A DNA stretch of 64,000 nt from the NCBI GenBank assembly GCA_964399535.1, contig CAYNRE010000058.1:62001-126000 (forward strand), given 5' to 3'. The DNA is from CAYNRE01 sp964399535 (lineage in GTDB: Bacteria > Planctomycetota > Planctomycetia > Pirellulales > CAYNRE01). The position numbers were made by a program, and so were the translations under genes. This document shows positions 8,701-17,696 of this stretch, in pieces; within the stretch, counting starts at the first letter, position 1, and each line of letters begins with the position of its first letter. The notes under the pieces were generated by a model that was given only the letters and a program-made list of their open reading frames with translations, made no database searches and was not told the origin of the DNA.

Positions 8701-11694
8701 GCGTTGCTGGCCCAAGACCGGGCGGCCTCGCGGCGCTATCGCCCCGCGATCATCTCCGACCACTCCAATGCGGCGCCGCCGGTCGATGCACGGAACCAGG
8801 CTCACTGGATTTGGCTGACCCGGCAGGCGGCGCTGGAAGTCGAAGTCGCTCGACTAGCGCGTTGTGCCCAGCAAGCCGAGCCCCCCGCGCTCGCCGCCCT
8901 GGAAGGCGTGTTGGCCTCTTGGCTCGAGGGGGCCGCTGCCAAGGACGACACGGGCGATGACTCCGCGTCGCGGCGAGCTGCCCTGGTGGCCGAGTTTGGC
9001 CAGGCCGCCGGCCAGTTTTACGCGTCGCTGCCAGGTTTTTTGGAAACCACGATTCGGCAGTGCCGTGACCAGACCGATCGCTCGACCCGGGACCGGAAGC
9101 TGGCGCAGCTTCGTGCCGCTCAGCGAGCCTTGCAATTGGTTGACCCGCGCGACAGCCTGGCGGTGGGGGGCTCGAACCCCGCGGTCTGGCTGCGCCGCGC
9201 CGCCTGGTACGACTGGCTCCTCTGGCAGGCCCGCCGATTTGAAACGCGCTCGGGCGACTCGCCCCGCGACGAGGCGTTGGCACTCACCAGCCTGGCCGAA
9301 TCGCACCGGCAGGCCGCGGGGCGCTTGCCCGGCCAGCCCAGCACCTCGCTCGCGCCGCAGGCCCGGTGCGAGTTCAGCGGTCCCGCATCGCTTTCCCTGG
9401 CCACGGCGGGCGAGGCGGTGGTTGGTTTCGAGTTGCGATATTTTCCCGCCCAGGCCACGGCCGACCAGCAGCCCACCCCCGCCTGGTTGGTGCTCGACTA
9501 CGATCAACATCGCGTGGCGGTCAACAGCCTGACCGACCTGGTGTTGTATGGCGGCCCAAGCGGTTTGCCTGCCATGGCCCCGCTGGGCAGTTCCCCCGGC
9601 CCCTCGGCCTCGGCGGGGGGCGAAGGCGCGGAACCACTTCCCTCGGCGGGGTTCGATGTCCGCCAGATCGCCGCCAGCGGCTCGGCTCCGTCGCTCATGC
9701 TGCGGTCGGGCGAAACCCAGAGGTTGGTGCTGCGCGTGCGCGGGCTGGCGCCTGCCTTCGATCCGACGCGTCTGGTCGTTCACCTGGTGACGCGCGAGGC
9801 CTCCTGGCGGACCTCGCTTGAGATTACGCTCCCTCGACCGCAGACCATCGAGCTTGCCTTGGATGGCGTGGAGGGAACCTGGCAGGCGGGTCCCGACGGG
9901 ATCGTCTTACGGCCATTTCCCAACCACCTTACCCAATACGCGGTCAGTTTGGTGAATCACCGTGCCGGGGCGCGCACCGTGGAAGTGGAGTGGATGGCCG
10001 CCGGAGCGTCGAGCGACGCGGTGCTGCCGCGCGACGCCGTACCCATTGCCGAGCGGGGCGCGCTGTTGGCCACGCTAGGGCCGCTCGAGCCGTTGGAAAA
10101 GCTGCCCGCCGTGGTGCTGCCGCCCGAGACGCGGGTCGCTTTGCCGTTTCCCCCGCCGCCGGCGCCCCCCCCGCCGCCGGCGCCAGCTCCTGCGGCGGCC
10201 GCCGGCGATGCAGCCGCCGCGCCCCCCCCGCCATCACCGCCAAGCCCCCCGCTGGGCAAGCCGATTCCCCACGCAGTGGTCGTGATAGTGACCGACCGCG
10301 CGAGCGGCGAGCTTTTCGTCCGCCGGCTGGAATTAGCGGTGCAACGGCCAACGCTCTACGTCGCGGCCGACGTCGGCTACGACGCGGCCCGCGAGCGGCT
10401 CGAAGTTCGCGTGCGGCCCTACGATCGCGCGGCGATGCCCCCGGGGGGAACTTCGGTGCGAATGGATTTGGGCGACCAGCTACCGCCCGACGCCGAGATG
10501 CAGCTCGAGGGGCGCATCGAGTCCCCCGGCTACGAGGCCTATCTCTTCGCGTCGGCGCCGGCCGATTCTCAGCAAGTGCTCGACGCCGTATTGGAAATCG
10601 ACGGGTTTCCCCGGGCCCTGTCTTACCGGGTTCCGCTGGCACGCAGTTCGCGACAGCTTCCCGCCGATGAAAGCCGCCTGGCGGTGCGAATCCTCCAGCC
10701 CGAGTCGGGCCGGGCCTATGCCGCTCCGGCGGAGCCCATCGCGGTCTCGCTCGAGGCCGATTTGCCGGCCGGCGCGCTGGCCAACGAGCGCGACTTGTTC
10801 GAAGTGGGATTCGATACCGACCTGGACCGCCAGTTGGACGACGAAGCCGCGCCGCTGCGGTTGTCGACCGACCGGCAGGTCGAGGTCCGCTGGCTTCCCC
10901 CCGCCCCCGGAGGCCAGATCTCGCTCCAGGCTAGCGTGAGCGATTTCCAACTCGAACTGGCGCCGCCGGCGGTACGAAATCTAAGGCTCGGCGTCTTGGC
11001 CCGGGCAACGGTGGGAGACGAAACGGCCTGGAGCAACGAGGTCGAAATCGTTCTGGATAGCGCCGGCCCGCGGGTGGTACAGGTTCAAGCCCAGCCGCCG
11101 GGCATCGTCGCCCTGGGTGGGCCCGTGGCTTTGACCATCGAAGCAACCGACGACGAGCTGAGCGGGGTGGCCCGGGTCGAGGCGGCCTTCGACCTGGCCC
11201 GAAGCGGCAAGTTTGGCATGCCGCCGCCGCAGGCAGCCGTGCAGGGCGAGGACGGGCTTTGGCGCATTGCCGTGCCCGCCGCCGTGCCGCCGGGGCCGCA
11301 CGTCCTTCTGGTGAGAGCCACCGACGCGGTCGGCAACTCCGGGCCCTACGAGCGCGTGCGCATTCGAGTTGCTTCGCCGGAAGAGGCCATGCTGGCGGCC
11401 AATCCGCCGCGACCGGTGAGCGGCACGGTTATTTACGGCGGTGCTCCGGCCGCCAATATCACCGTCACCCTGGCCTCGGCGGCACCCGTGGTGCCCGCCG
11501 CGGCCCCCGCGCCCGCGCCGCAAACGACCACCACCGACGCCCAGGGCAATTTCACTTTCGCCGCGGTCCGACCCGGCGCGTACAAAGTTTCGGCCCAGGG
11601 CGTCGTGCGCAACAAACGCCGCCAGATCGAAGCAGACGTGCAGGTGACGGCTCCGCCCAGTCCGCTGGCGCCGCTGGAATTGAAGTTGCCCTAG
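5764..11694 (+). CDS. Giant membrane-anchored protein with degenerate caspase-like domain, Ig-like modules and a carboxypeptidase-regulatory-like end
   Basis: I use the ATG at 5764, which has AAGGA seven bases upstream, rather than the TTG at 5746; this gives 1976 aa. Residues 1-30 are very basic, and about 31-52 form one transmembrane helix (LPALTLALALYWLWQVW), so the bulk is probably periplasmic. Residues 60-320 have the layout of a caspase/C14 p20 fold: strand LLVYLRAHG (H141 of the HG dyad), then VKVLLLDAG, where the Cys normally following DA is Gly190. About 340-615 is a Pro/Ala/Gly-rich linker and about 615-1150 is helical. Beta-sandwich modules follow, interrupted by a polyproline run near 1480. 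One shows cadherin/Ig-like features (LTIEATDDELSGV), and the end is CarboxypepD_reg-like (VSGTVIYGG, DAQGNFTFAAVRPG). Without the Cys, proteolysis is unlikely and a scaffold or sensor role fits better. It is divergent from vgrG. Confidence 0.7.
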   Translation: MSTSPAGSSPPRHAWQPTARRARLRTRRRVLARVTLPALTLALALYWLWQVWAPGSHPRVHLAVLSSGDYRTLGPPPLAFALEDLETLSTLEPLLFHTRRRPAPVVLGGLSSPEAMRELGPQLERLATDEGDVLLVYLRAHGINRDGAAYLLCRNFQPAGADAGLFRLRDTLAALSGSPAGVKVLLLDAGTLNQDLRLGLLDNEFAELAAREVASLGDPGLWVLSAAGPGEISHASPTMGQTLFAWFLTAGLRGAADRDGDRAVRLDELHRYVSANVSAWVRQSSDGAASQTPQLIWAGPKGARRGSPELLPCPEVDPEQPARDLATWIELREPPVVLASAASPASRRAATGRSRGAASAAPAPGAAVGAPAPTAPPAAATGGPDQGVSPSGASPASGSPVETGGAALPAVGGFPVGSASGGTVQPVTDPAPAAPASAPTGATAPADSPAAAPATPAPLPEPAGTEGAAGAVAAAPSAAADSATAQGDAVGQAPPSAAPAPGSAGAGPSAVAGAPQATSPGGETATAPAPSAVPGPPSGAIAAGSNSAAGGAVESGGPAPATGAKSSSAAGTGATGAAASPGTASAGAAPASAPAGDAPPRPAPPSARQLAQALTTAWKLRDQLAEPGTGETAESLLERAPHLWREFEARLLYYEQMQAAGAVADPRVILRGTQQCLAVAAVLAGVGPVPERGIAARLAQWLGHDELPGQPASLASALEMARFQHRAPGRGIRSTADGLARVISSNQPSQLALWLTTVPGELSGAAEVQLARQLAAAPYLPWPVARQMLETCWRAERLAAAVDAAPYREALLALDARRWAVEQIWLDNLGDRANELAQRELDAIGGKLAELDRDLDEWRRARRLYRELVHAAPHYLRWRAELGPAAESAGPSSENLLRLLSGLRQLGELLDKPESLRVPECRELASRLSELRYRVEGSLQPTALDAWTGSGATPAAIHQARALLATSLPSASARVRLWTALLAQDRAASRRYRPAIISDHSNAAPPVDARNQAHWIWLTRQAALEVEVARLARCAQQAEPPALAALEGVLASWLEGAAAKDDTGDDSASRRAALVAEFGQAAGQFYASLPGFLETTIRQCRDQTDRSTRDRKLAQLRAAQRALQLVDPRDSLAVGGSNPAVWLRRAAWYDWLLWQARRFETRSGDSPRDEALALTSLAESHRQAAGRLPGQPSTSLAPQARCEFSGPASLSLATAGEAVVGFELRYFPAQATADQQPTPAWLVLDYDQHRVAVNSLTDLVLYGGPSGLPAMAPLGSSPGPSASAGGEGAEPLPSAGFDVRQIAASGSAPSLMLRSGETQRLVLRVRGLAPAFDPTRLVVHLVTREASWRTSLEITLPRPQTIELALDGVEGTWQAGPDGIVLRPFPNHLTQYAVSLVNHRAGARTVEVEWMAAGASSDAVLPRDAVPIAERGALLATLGPLEPLEKLPAVVLPPETRVALPFPPPPAPPPPPAPAPAAAAGDAAAAPPPPSPPSPPLGKPIPHAVVVIVTDRASGELFVRRLELAVQRPTLYVAADVGYDAARERLEVRVRPYDRAAMPPGGTSVRMDLGDQLPPDAEMQLEGRIESPGYEAYLFASAPADSQQVLDAVLEIDGFPRALSYRVPLARSSRQLPADESRLAVRILQPESGRAYAAPAEPIAVSLEADLPAGALANERDLFEVGFDTDLDRQLDDEAAPLRLSTDRQVEVRWLPPAPGGQISLQASVSDFQLELAPPAVRNLRLGVLARATVGDETAWSNEVEIVLDSAGPRVVQVQAQPPGIVALGGPVALTIEATDDELSGVARVEAAFDLARSGKFGMPPPQAAVQGEDGLWRIAVPAAVPPGPHVLLVRATDAVGNSGPYERVRIRVASPEEAMLAANPPRPVSGTVIYGGAPAANITVTLASAAPVVPAAAPAPAPQTTTTDAQGNFTFAAVRPGAYKVSAQGVVRNKRRQIEADVQVTAPPSPLAPLELKLP

Positions 11695-11697
11695 CCT

Positions 11698-12459
11698 GCA
11701 TTTCCCACCAGGTCCTGTTGCGGCGACGAACGTTGAAACGGCGGGCTGCGTTGCGCTTCGCGGCTCGTCCTCAGCGTGTTATCAACACGCCTCCGGTCGA
11801 ACCACTCGCACGCCTTGCCACCGCCCGCCTTGCGCCGTCTCGCGACGAACCCGGTGAGAAATGCGGGCTAGCCACTGGGGGCGGTGCTGATTTGGCATGG
11901 TTCTTCGGGAAAATTCGTGGGCGGAGCGGTTGGCGTTGATGCCTGGCTCGTGGCAGTTAGTGGCTCAAGCTCGGCTAGCTCGGGCTCGCAGGCAGCAGGG
12001 TGCGCCCTGCCAGCGCTTCTTGTCGCGTGCGTCGCCAGGGGCCTGGCGGCCTCGGCGGGGCGAGCTGGCGCTCGGCGACGGCGAAGCGGGTGGCAGGGCT
12101 GGGAGACCGGCTTTCCCCTTGGAAAGGGATCCTTTCGTTAGCCCCTCCGCCGTTTTCCAGCGAACTGTCGAGCCCGAGCTGAGCGCCACAACGCAATCCA
12201 AGACTGAACGCCAGGGAACTTTCGTAGCCGCAATGACCCACGGAAATCCCTGAAGAACCGTTGCCATGGTAGGGCCCCAGAGCGGCGCCGCTCGGTTGAG
12301 ACCACCCCTGCTGGGCCGCCGAGGGCGGGGCGCCTATACTGCCGGCCTTCGCCATTGGCTCGTTCGCGGCCCACCCTGGCATGCCGCCAAAGTTGGGCGG
12401 CGCTACCGGCGCGGCCCAGCCCGTTTCGCCCCGAACCCAAAGGTAATCAACGGCTGACG
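11698..12459. other. Long intergenic region without a supported gene
   Basis: These 762 bases separate the giant gene from the acyltransferase gene. Open frames exist on both strands (for example 11965-12382 minus), but none has a ribosome binding site with a sensible start, a recognisable motif or the codon pattern of the neighbours. A small complementary stretch at about 12111-12135 (tttccccttggaaagggat) could fold but lacks a T run. I see nothing else definable. Confidence 0.4.
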
Positions 12460-13665
12460 ATGAGCCCCAAGCCCGCGGCCAACCACACCGACGTTTCGGC
12501 CAATCGCCTGGCCAGTCTCGACGTGTATCGAGGGCTGGTCATGTTTCTCATGTTGGCCGAGGTGCTGCGGCTGGGCGCGGTGGCGGCTGCCCGGCCAGAG
12601 AGCCGCCTCTGGCAGTTCTTGGCATGGCACCAGTCGCACGTGGAATGGGTAGGCTGCTCGCTCCACGATTTGATTCAGCCCTCGTTCTCGTTCATCGTGG
12701 GCGTGGCGATGCCGTTTTCGCTGGCGGTCCGCTCGGGCACCGGGCAGTCGAGCCTGAGAATGACGCTGCATGCTCTCTGGCGGGCCGTCGTGCTGGTGCT
12801 GCTGGGGGTGTTTCTGCGGTCGACCTCGTCGTCGCAGACCCGTTGGACGCTGGAAGACACCCTCTCGCAAATTGGGCTCGGCTATTTCTGGCTGTACCTG
12901 CTGGGTGGCTGCAAAGTGCGCACCCAACTGGTAGCGCTGGCCGTATTGTTGGTGGGTTACTGGGGGGCCTTTGCCTGTTACCCGTTGCCGGGCACGGATT
13001 TCGACTGGAGCCAGACCGGCGTGGGGCCCGATTGGCCGCACCACCTTGCGGGGTTTGCCGCCCATTGGAACAAAAACACGAACCTGGCCTGGGCTTTCGA
13101 CCGCTGGTTGCTCAACCTGTTTCCACGGGAAAAGCCGTTCGAGTTCAACGGCGGCGGCTATGCCACGCTCAGCTTCATTCCCACGCTCGGCACGATGCTC
13201 CTGGGGCTCCTCGCCGGCGAGCACCTGCGCAGTCCCGGCAGCGTGGTTGCCAGGTCGGGCCGGCTCTGGCTGGCGGGGCTGCTGCTGCTGGTACTGGGCT
13301 GGGGCCTGGGCGTGCTGGGCATCTGCCCCGTGGTGAAGCGGATTTGGACGCCCAGTTGGACCCTGTTCAGCGGCGGTTGGTGCTTGTGGCTATTGGCCGG
13401 GTTGTACCTGGTCATCGACGGCTGGGGCTGGCGCCGCTGGTCGTTCCCGTTCATGGTCATCGGCATGAACTCGATTGCCGCGTATTGCCTGGCCGCGCTG
13501 GGCGAGGGCTTCGTCGCCCAGAACTTGTCGATTCACCTCGGCCACGCGCCATTTCAAGCGCTGGGCGAGGCCTACGAACCGCTGCTGCATGGCGCGGCGG
13601 TGCTGCTGGTATTCTGGCTGGTCCTGTGGTGGATGTATCGCCACCGCGTATTTGTGCGCATTTGA
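12460..13665 (+). CDS. HGSNAT/DUF5009-type multi-pass membrane acyltransferase
   Basis: I start at the ATG at 12460 (MSPKPAANHTD), preceded by AAGGTAA; the longer in-frame start adds 35 non-family residues. The 401-residue protein has about ten hydrophobic helices. It carries the family opening ASLDVYRGLVMFLMLAEVL and the HDLIQPSFSFIVGVAMPFS block that aligns with the active-site region of heparan-alpha-glucosaminide N-acetyltransferase and bacterial DUF5009 proteins. These move acyl groups across the membrane onto sugars. The acceptor here cannot be deduced. A second conserved patch (SFPFMVIGMNSIAAYCLA) is near the C-terminus. It ends convergent with the next gene, about 200 bases away. Confidence 0.8.
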   Translation: MSPKPAANHTDVSANRLASLDVYRGLVMFLMLAEVLRLGAVAAARPESRLWQFLAWHQSHVEWVGCSLHDLIQPSFSFIVGVAMPFSLAVRSGTGQSSLRMTLHALWRAVVLVLLGVFLRSTSSSQTRWTLEDTLSQIGLGYFWLYLLGGCKVRTQLVALAVLLVGYWGAFACYPLPGTDFDWSQTGVGPDWPHHLAGFAAHWNKNTNLAWAFDRWLLNLFPREKPFEFNGGGYATLSFIPTLGTMLLGLLAGEHLRSPGSVVARSGRLWLAGLLLLVLGWGLGVLGICPVVKRIWTPSWTLFSGGWCLWLLAGLYLVIDGWGWRRWSFPFMVIGMNSIAAYCLAALGEGFVAQNLSIHLGHAPFQALGEAYEPLLHGAAVLLVFWLVLWWMYRHRVFVRI

Positions 13666-13863
13666 CGCTCCGCGCGTTGGCGTTCGCCAATTACCCGCTC
13701 CGTTGCCAGTGCCTGGCCGGGAAGTGAATCGGGACCAGGCCGCTCGGTTGCCGGGCAGCGACCGGGGACCAAACCGCCGCCGACTGGCCGCCAGGTCTGG
13801 GCGCGGCGGCACACCAGGCGATTGCCCTGGGGGCAGGCGGGCCTTACCCGCTCGGCGCGCGTG

Positions 13864-15177
13864 CTAACGGGGCGCGTCCACTTGGCCGGGCTGCCGAACC
13901 AGGGGCCGGCTGGCCATTGGCTGCCCCGCGTCGGGGGCGCTCCAGGGAAGCCAGCGGGCCAGTTGGTCGGCCTCGCGCGTGGCGGGCAAGGTCGGCCCGG
14001 CCGCGGGGGCAAGCGCTCGAACCAGCGCGGCCAGTGGCTGAGTACCCTGCGGCTCGCGCACCAGCGGCCCTTGGCGATCGATGAGAATGGCCCCCCGTTC
14101 GGCCGGCGAGCCCCGCAGCGAAACGCCCGCGGCATCGAGTACCACGGCCATCTCCAGCCGCTCGAATTCGACGACTCGGGCGCTGCTTTCGCTCAGCCGC
14201 CGAGCCTGGGCCGTACCGAGCGAGGTCATCCAGGCATCGAGCAGACCGCGACTTACCTGCCCGGGGCCCGCCGTAACGGCGCCCGCCCAGTACACCAGCC
14301 GCCCGTCGGCAATTTGGGCCCGGTCGATGCGCACCTCGGCCGTACCGCTCAGTTGGTGCGGCAAGCGCCCCGCCACCAGCGGCTCGAGCTGCACTTGGCT
14401 TAGCCGGCCGGCCACGTCGGCCGTCCAACCCGTGGAACCTTGAACGAGCCGCACCTGTCCGGTGAATTCGCTTTGGTGGCCGAGCGAAAGGTGGCTTTGC
14501 CAGGGCATTCCCAAGAGCGCTATCGGCCAAGGCGATTGGTCGGTGCGGAGCTCGACCGTCGTAACGGCCGGCGTTTGGTTTCGGTCGCGGGTAGCGCGAA
14601 TTCGGCAGCGAGCGACCTGGTCGCCGCGGGCCAGTTCACATGCCAATTGCCAGGCGGGGCCGGCCGCGGCTTGCTCCCAGCGCAAGTCGATCGGTCCGAG
14701 CGTGAGCGGTTCGGCCAGCGTGTGGATTCTGGCCGCGGCGACGAGCAACTGACAGCGGCGCGGCGGCCGCGGACCACGGCCGGTTAAGCTAGACTGCAGC
14801 AGCCGCTCGGCCTCGACCCACTGCGACCCTTGAAACTCGGCGCTCGCCGCCCGCAACAGCAGACCCTGGGGATCGAACCAACCGTCGAGCTGGGGGAAAC
14901 TGGCCACCAGTTGGCCCGACTCGGGCTGCTCCAGCCGCAGGTTCTCCCAGCGAATCTGACCGGGCCGTGGATGGGAAACGCGGCTGCACTGGGCCTTCAG
15001 ACCCAGCGTGTCGGCCAATTGCCGCACACGGTATTGACGGTACCGTTCGCTCCGCAGCCCCAGGACCAGGGCCAAGACCAACGCGGTGGGCAGTAAGCAC
15101 AGGGCGAGAAAAGCCCTGCGGCACCACCGGCGTCGGGTTCGTTCGGCCACCAGGAACATCCGTGTCCCCTGCGGCAA
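13864..15177 (-). CDS. Membrane-anchored protein of unknown function
   Basis: A 437-residue protein I do not recognise; the start could also be the internal ATG at 15159. It has a basic N-terminus (RTRRRWCRR), one transmembrane helix at about residues 23-41 (LALCLLPTALVLALVLGL), then a long beta-rich exported region. The repeated pattern of short strands describing layers (RWENLRLEQPESGQLVASF, SGTAEVRIDRAQIADGRLVY) is reminiscent of AsmA/DUF748-like or LPS-transport-associated proteins, but no diagnostic motif is present. It is the gene downstream of aroC on the same strand, 45 bases away, so it is probably read from the aroC promoter or nearby. The call as a real protein is good; its function is unknown. 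Confidence 0.7.
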   Translation of the reverse strand: MPQGTRMFLVAERTRRRWCRRAFLALCLLPTALVLALVLGLRSERYRQYRVRQLADTLGLKAQCSRVSHPRPGQIRWENLRLEQPESGQLVASFPQLDGWFDPQGLLLRAASAEFQGSQWVEAERLLQSSLTGRGPRPPRRCQLLVAAARIHTLAEPLTLGPIDLRWEQAAAGPAWQLACELARGDQVARCRIRATRDRNQTPAVTTVELRTDQSPWPIALLGMPWQSHLSLGHQSEFTGQVRLVQGSTGWTADVAGRLSQVQLEPLVAGRLPHQLSGTAEVRIDRAQIADGRLVYWAGAVTAGPGQVSRGLLDAWMTSLGTAQARRLSESSARVVEFERLEMAVVLDAAGVSLRGSPAERGAILIDRQGPLVREPQGTQPLAALVRALAPAAGPTLPATREADQLARWLPWSAPDAGQPMASRPLVRQPGQVDAPR

Positions 15178-15222
15178 AAGCCGTGGATTGTAGGCTGCGG
15201 TACCAGGGCCGGCCGCCGACGG

Positions 15223-16362
15223 TTAGCGGGCTTCGGCCAATTCGTGAAACAGTTTCCAGCGGGCCAGCATCTCGGCCAGGCTGTCGCCACCAAATTTATC
15301 GACCATCGCGGCCGCGACCTCGAAGGCCACTACGTTTTCGACAATGACACTTGCCGCCGGCACGGCGCAAACATCGCTGCGTTCGTAGGCGGCCGCCTCG
15401 GGCTGCTTGGTCGCCAGGTTGATCGACTCGAGCGGCTTGCGCAGGGTGCTGATCGGTTTCTTGGCGGCCCGAATGACCAGCGGCTGGCCGTTGGTCATTC
15501 CGGCTTCGAGCCCCCCGGCGTTGTTCGTGGGGCGAACGTAGCCCAGGTCCGACTGGGCGCGGCGCTGGGGGTCGAACTGAATCGGATCGTGGACCTGCGA
15601 GCCGGGGCGGCGAGCCGCTTCGAAGCCGAGCCCGATTTCCACCCCCTTGATCGCCTGGATCGACATGACGGCTTGTGCCAAACGGCCGTCGAGCTTGCGG
15701 TCCCACTGGGCATGAGAACCCAGGCCGAACGGCAGCCCTTCGACCCGCACCTCGATAATGCCGCCCAGCGTGTCTCCCTCTTTTCCGGCGGCGTCGATTC
15801 GCTGTTTGATGCCGTCTTCTTCGGCGGGGTTCAAAATGGCCAATTCGCTGGCGTCGCGCAGCGCGCGCTGGGCCTGGAGCGAGCCGGCCCCTGGTTCGGC
15901 GCGAATTCCGCCCAGCTCGACCACGTAGCCGAAGACCTCGATCCCAAACGGCAGCAGCAGTTGCTTGGCCAGCGCGCCGGCCGCCACGCGAACCGCGGTT
16001 TCCCGTGCGCTGGCTCGCTCGAGCACGCCCCGGATCGAGCCCAGATACTTAATCGCGCCGGTCAAATCGCCGTGGCCCGGCCGGGGGCGTTCCAGGTCAC
16101 CCAGGCCTTCGAGCTTGTAATCTTTATTCACCACCTGCAGGGTGATCGGGCTGCCGAGGGTTTGGCCGTGCCAAATACCGGTGAGCAGGTCGACCTGGTC
16201 GGTCTCGATACGCTGCCGGCCGCCGCGCCCGTAACCCCCTTGGCGCCGCCGCAGCTCGCGGTTGATGGCGTCGGTATCGACCGAGACCCCGGCCGGGAAC
16301 CCATCGACCAGCGCAATCAAGGCCTTGCCGTGCGATTCGCCGGCGGATAAGTATCGCAACAT
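15223..16362 (-). CDS. aroC: Chorismate synthase
   Basis: It converts 5-enolpyruvylshikimate 3-phosphate to chorismate, the last common step of aromatic biosynthesis, using reduced FMN. The start at 16362 gives MLRYLSAGESHG, the standard family N-terminus, and a 379-residue protein of usual length. Signatures seen: GESHGKALIALVDGFPAG near the N-terminus, the RRRQGGYGRGGRQRIETD loop, and GSIRGVLERASARETA, with conserved His and Arg residues that bind FMN and substrate. The C-terminal ESINLATKQPEAAAYERSD segment is also typical. It is a single-copy housekeeping gene. The unknown membrane-anchored protein follows 45 bases downstream. Confidence 0.97.
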   Translation of the reverse strand: MLRYLSAGESHGKALIALVDGFPAGVSVDTDAINRELRRRQGGYGRGGRQRIETDQVDLLTGIWHGQTLGSPITLQVVNKDYKLEGLGDLERPRPGHGDLTGAIKYLGSIRGVLERASARETAVRVAAGALAKQLLLPFGIEVFGYVVELGGIRAEPGAGSLQAQRALRDASELAILNPAEEDGIKQRIDAAGKEGDTLGGIIEVRVEGLPFGLGSHAQWDRKLDGRLAQAVMSIQAIKGVEIGLGFEAARRPGSQVHDPIQFDPQRRAQSDLGYVRPTNNAGGLEAGMTNGQPLVIRAAKKPISTLRKPLESINLATKQPEAAAYERSDVCAVPAASVIVENVVAFEVAAAMVDKFGGDSLAEMLARWKLFHELAEAR

Positions 16363-16530
16363 ATTGCTGGCGAAATGGTTAGGTCGATGTAGCCCGGGGG
16401 CGAACGCCCGCCTCGGACAGTGGCATTCTAGTCCCAATGCCGGCGCCGAACCAGGGCGAAATCAGCGTGCCAGCGATCGAAGCCAGTCTGTATAACTAGC
16501 AGCCCTGCAACACCTTGCGGCTCGGGCCGG

Positions 16531-17412
16531 CTAACCGCCAAAGGGCTGCCCGGTCAGGCGTTCAAAGGCCTCGACGTATTTGGCCCGAGTTTCCCGGGCG
16601 ACCTCGTCGGGCAAAGGGGGCGGCGGACTGTTCTTATCCCAAGTGGTCGTTTCCAGCCAATCGCGAACGAACTGCTTGTCGAACGAAGGCTGTGCGCCAC
16701 CCGGCTGGTAGCGGTCGGCGGGCCAGAATCGCGAGCTGTCGGGCGTAAGCACTTCGTCGGCCAGCAGCAGCTCGCCAGCGACCCGCCCCCACTCGAGCTT
16801 GGTATCGGCAATCAGAATGCCCTGGCGGCGGGCATGGTCGGCGGCCTGCCGGTACACGGCCAGGGTGCGCTCGGCGAGCTCGGCCGTAAGCTCCACGCCG
16901 ATGAGGGTCTCCATCTGCTGCCGGGTGATGTTCTCGTCGTGGCCGGTCGCGGCCTTGGTGGCCGGCGTAAAGATCGGCTCGGGAAGCGGCGAGCTTTCCA
17001 CCAGGCCCGCGGGCAACTGCACCCCGCAGACCGCGCCGGTTTGCCGGTACTCTTTCCAGCCCGAGCCGGCCAGGTAGCCCCGGGCCACGCATTCGATGGG
17101 GACGATTTCGACCTTGCGGACAAGCATCGAGCGTCCGCGCAGCAGCCCGCGATCGGTCCCCGGGGGAAGGGGCATCTGGTCGACGTCGAGCGTCAGCAGG
17201 TGATGGGGAACACCCAGGCGGGCAAACCAGAACGCGCTCAATTGGGTCAGAATCCGCCCTTTGTCCGGAATGCCGGTGGGTAAGATCCAATCGAACGCGC
17301 TAAGCCGATCGGTGCTGACGATCAAGAGTTGCTCGCCCAGGTCGTACAGGTCGCGGACCTTGCCCCGGCGAGCGGCGAGTCCTGGCAGGTGGGTTTCGAG
17401 CACGACACTCAT
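16531..17412 (-). CDS. purC: Phosphoribosylaminoimidazole-succinocarboxamide synthase (SAICAR synthetase)
   Basis: ATP-dependent joining of aspartate to CAIR in purine synthesis. At 293 residues it is of the longer, yeast-like type. Motifs: RRGKVRDLYDLGEQLLIVS at the N-terminus (ATP-binding region), STDRLSAFDWILPTGIPDKG, IECVARGYLAGSGWKEY (substrate loop), and the LIADTKLEWGR segment with the metal-binding Asp/Glu. It stands alone on the minus strand between aroC and repeat copy B. The intact motifs and length leave little doubt. Confidence 0.97.
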   Translation of the reverse strand: MSVVLETHLPGLAARRGKVRDLYDLGEQLLIVSTDRLSAFDWILPTGIPDKGRILTQLSAFWFARLGVPHHLLTLDVDQMPLPPGTDRGLLRGRSMLVRKVEIVPIECVARGYLAGSGWKEYRQTGAVCGVQLPAGLVESSPLPEPIFTPATKAATGHDENITRQQMETLIGVELTAELAERTLAVYRQAADHARRQGILIADTKLEWGRVAGELLLADEVLTPDSSRFWPADRYQPGGAQPSFDKQFVRDWLETTTWDKNSPPPPLPDEVARETRAKYVEAFERLTGQPFGG

Positions 17413-17522
17413 TGGGTTGAGCCCAGGGGTGCTAGCGGCGCAGTTCGCAGGTGGCCCCGCGGAGGCAGAGGGCCCGGGGCGCCGAGTATAGAATTCGCCG
17501 CAGGCACCGCCCAGTAGCCCTA

Positions 17523-17677
17523 GCCGTCCGTTGCAAAAAGCCCTCGTAACCTATTTCAACCTCGCCAAGCGCCGAGCCAAGCTCGTCGCGGCTCGCAGAA
17601 TAACGACTTACACCGCTATTCTGGCCTCGCGTCCCTGCGATGACGCAGCCCGGGGAATTCTTCAACAGGCTGCTGGG
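17523..17677. repeat. Dispersed intergenic repeat, copy B
   Basis: About 155 bases from ccgtccgttg to gctgctggg, aligned over its whole length with copies at 3020-3173 and 59461-59602. It keeps the block gagccaagct that is deleted in copy C. The minus strand has an accidental open frame across it (17432-17665) whose translation resembles one across copy C. That explains the similarity as shared repeat DNA, not a gene family. Confidence 0.85.
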
Positions 17678-17696
17678 GGCAAAGTGGCTTGCCCCC
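17675..17696. terminator. GC-rich hairpin at the end of repeat B
   Basis: gggggcaa and ttgccccc form a perfect 8-base inverted repeat around the 6-base loop agtggc. There is no T run, so it is at best a weak terminator, or a structural end of the repeat. Confidence 0.35.

Noticed and set aside
11965..12382. 135-residue minus-strand frame in the long gap after the giant gene
   Set aside because: No ribosome binding site, no hydrophobic or catalytic motif and overlapping frames in both directions with equal quality.
17432..17665. Minus-strand 77-residue frame across repeat B
   Set aside because: A similar translation occurs across repeat C (59360-59590), but this follows from the shared repeat DNA, and there is no ribosome binding site or third intact copy in repeat A.
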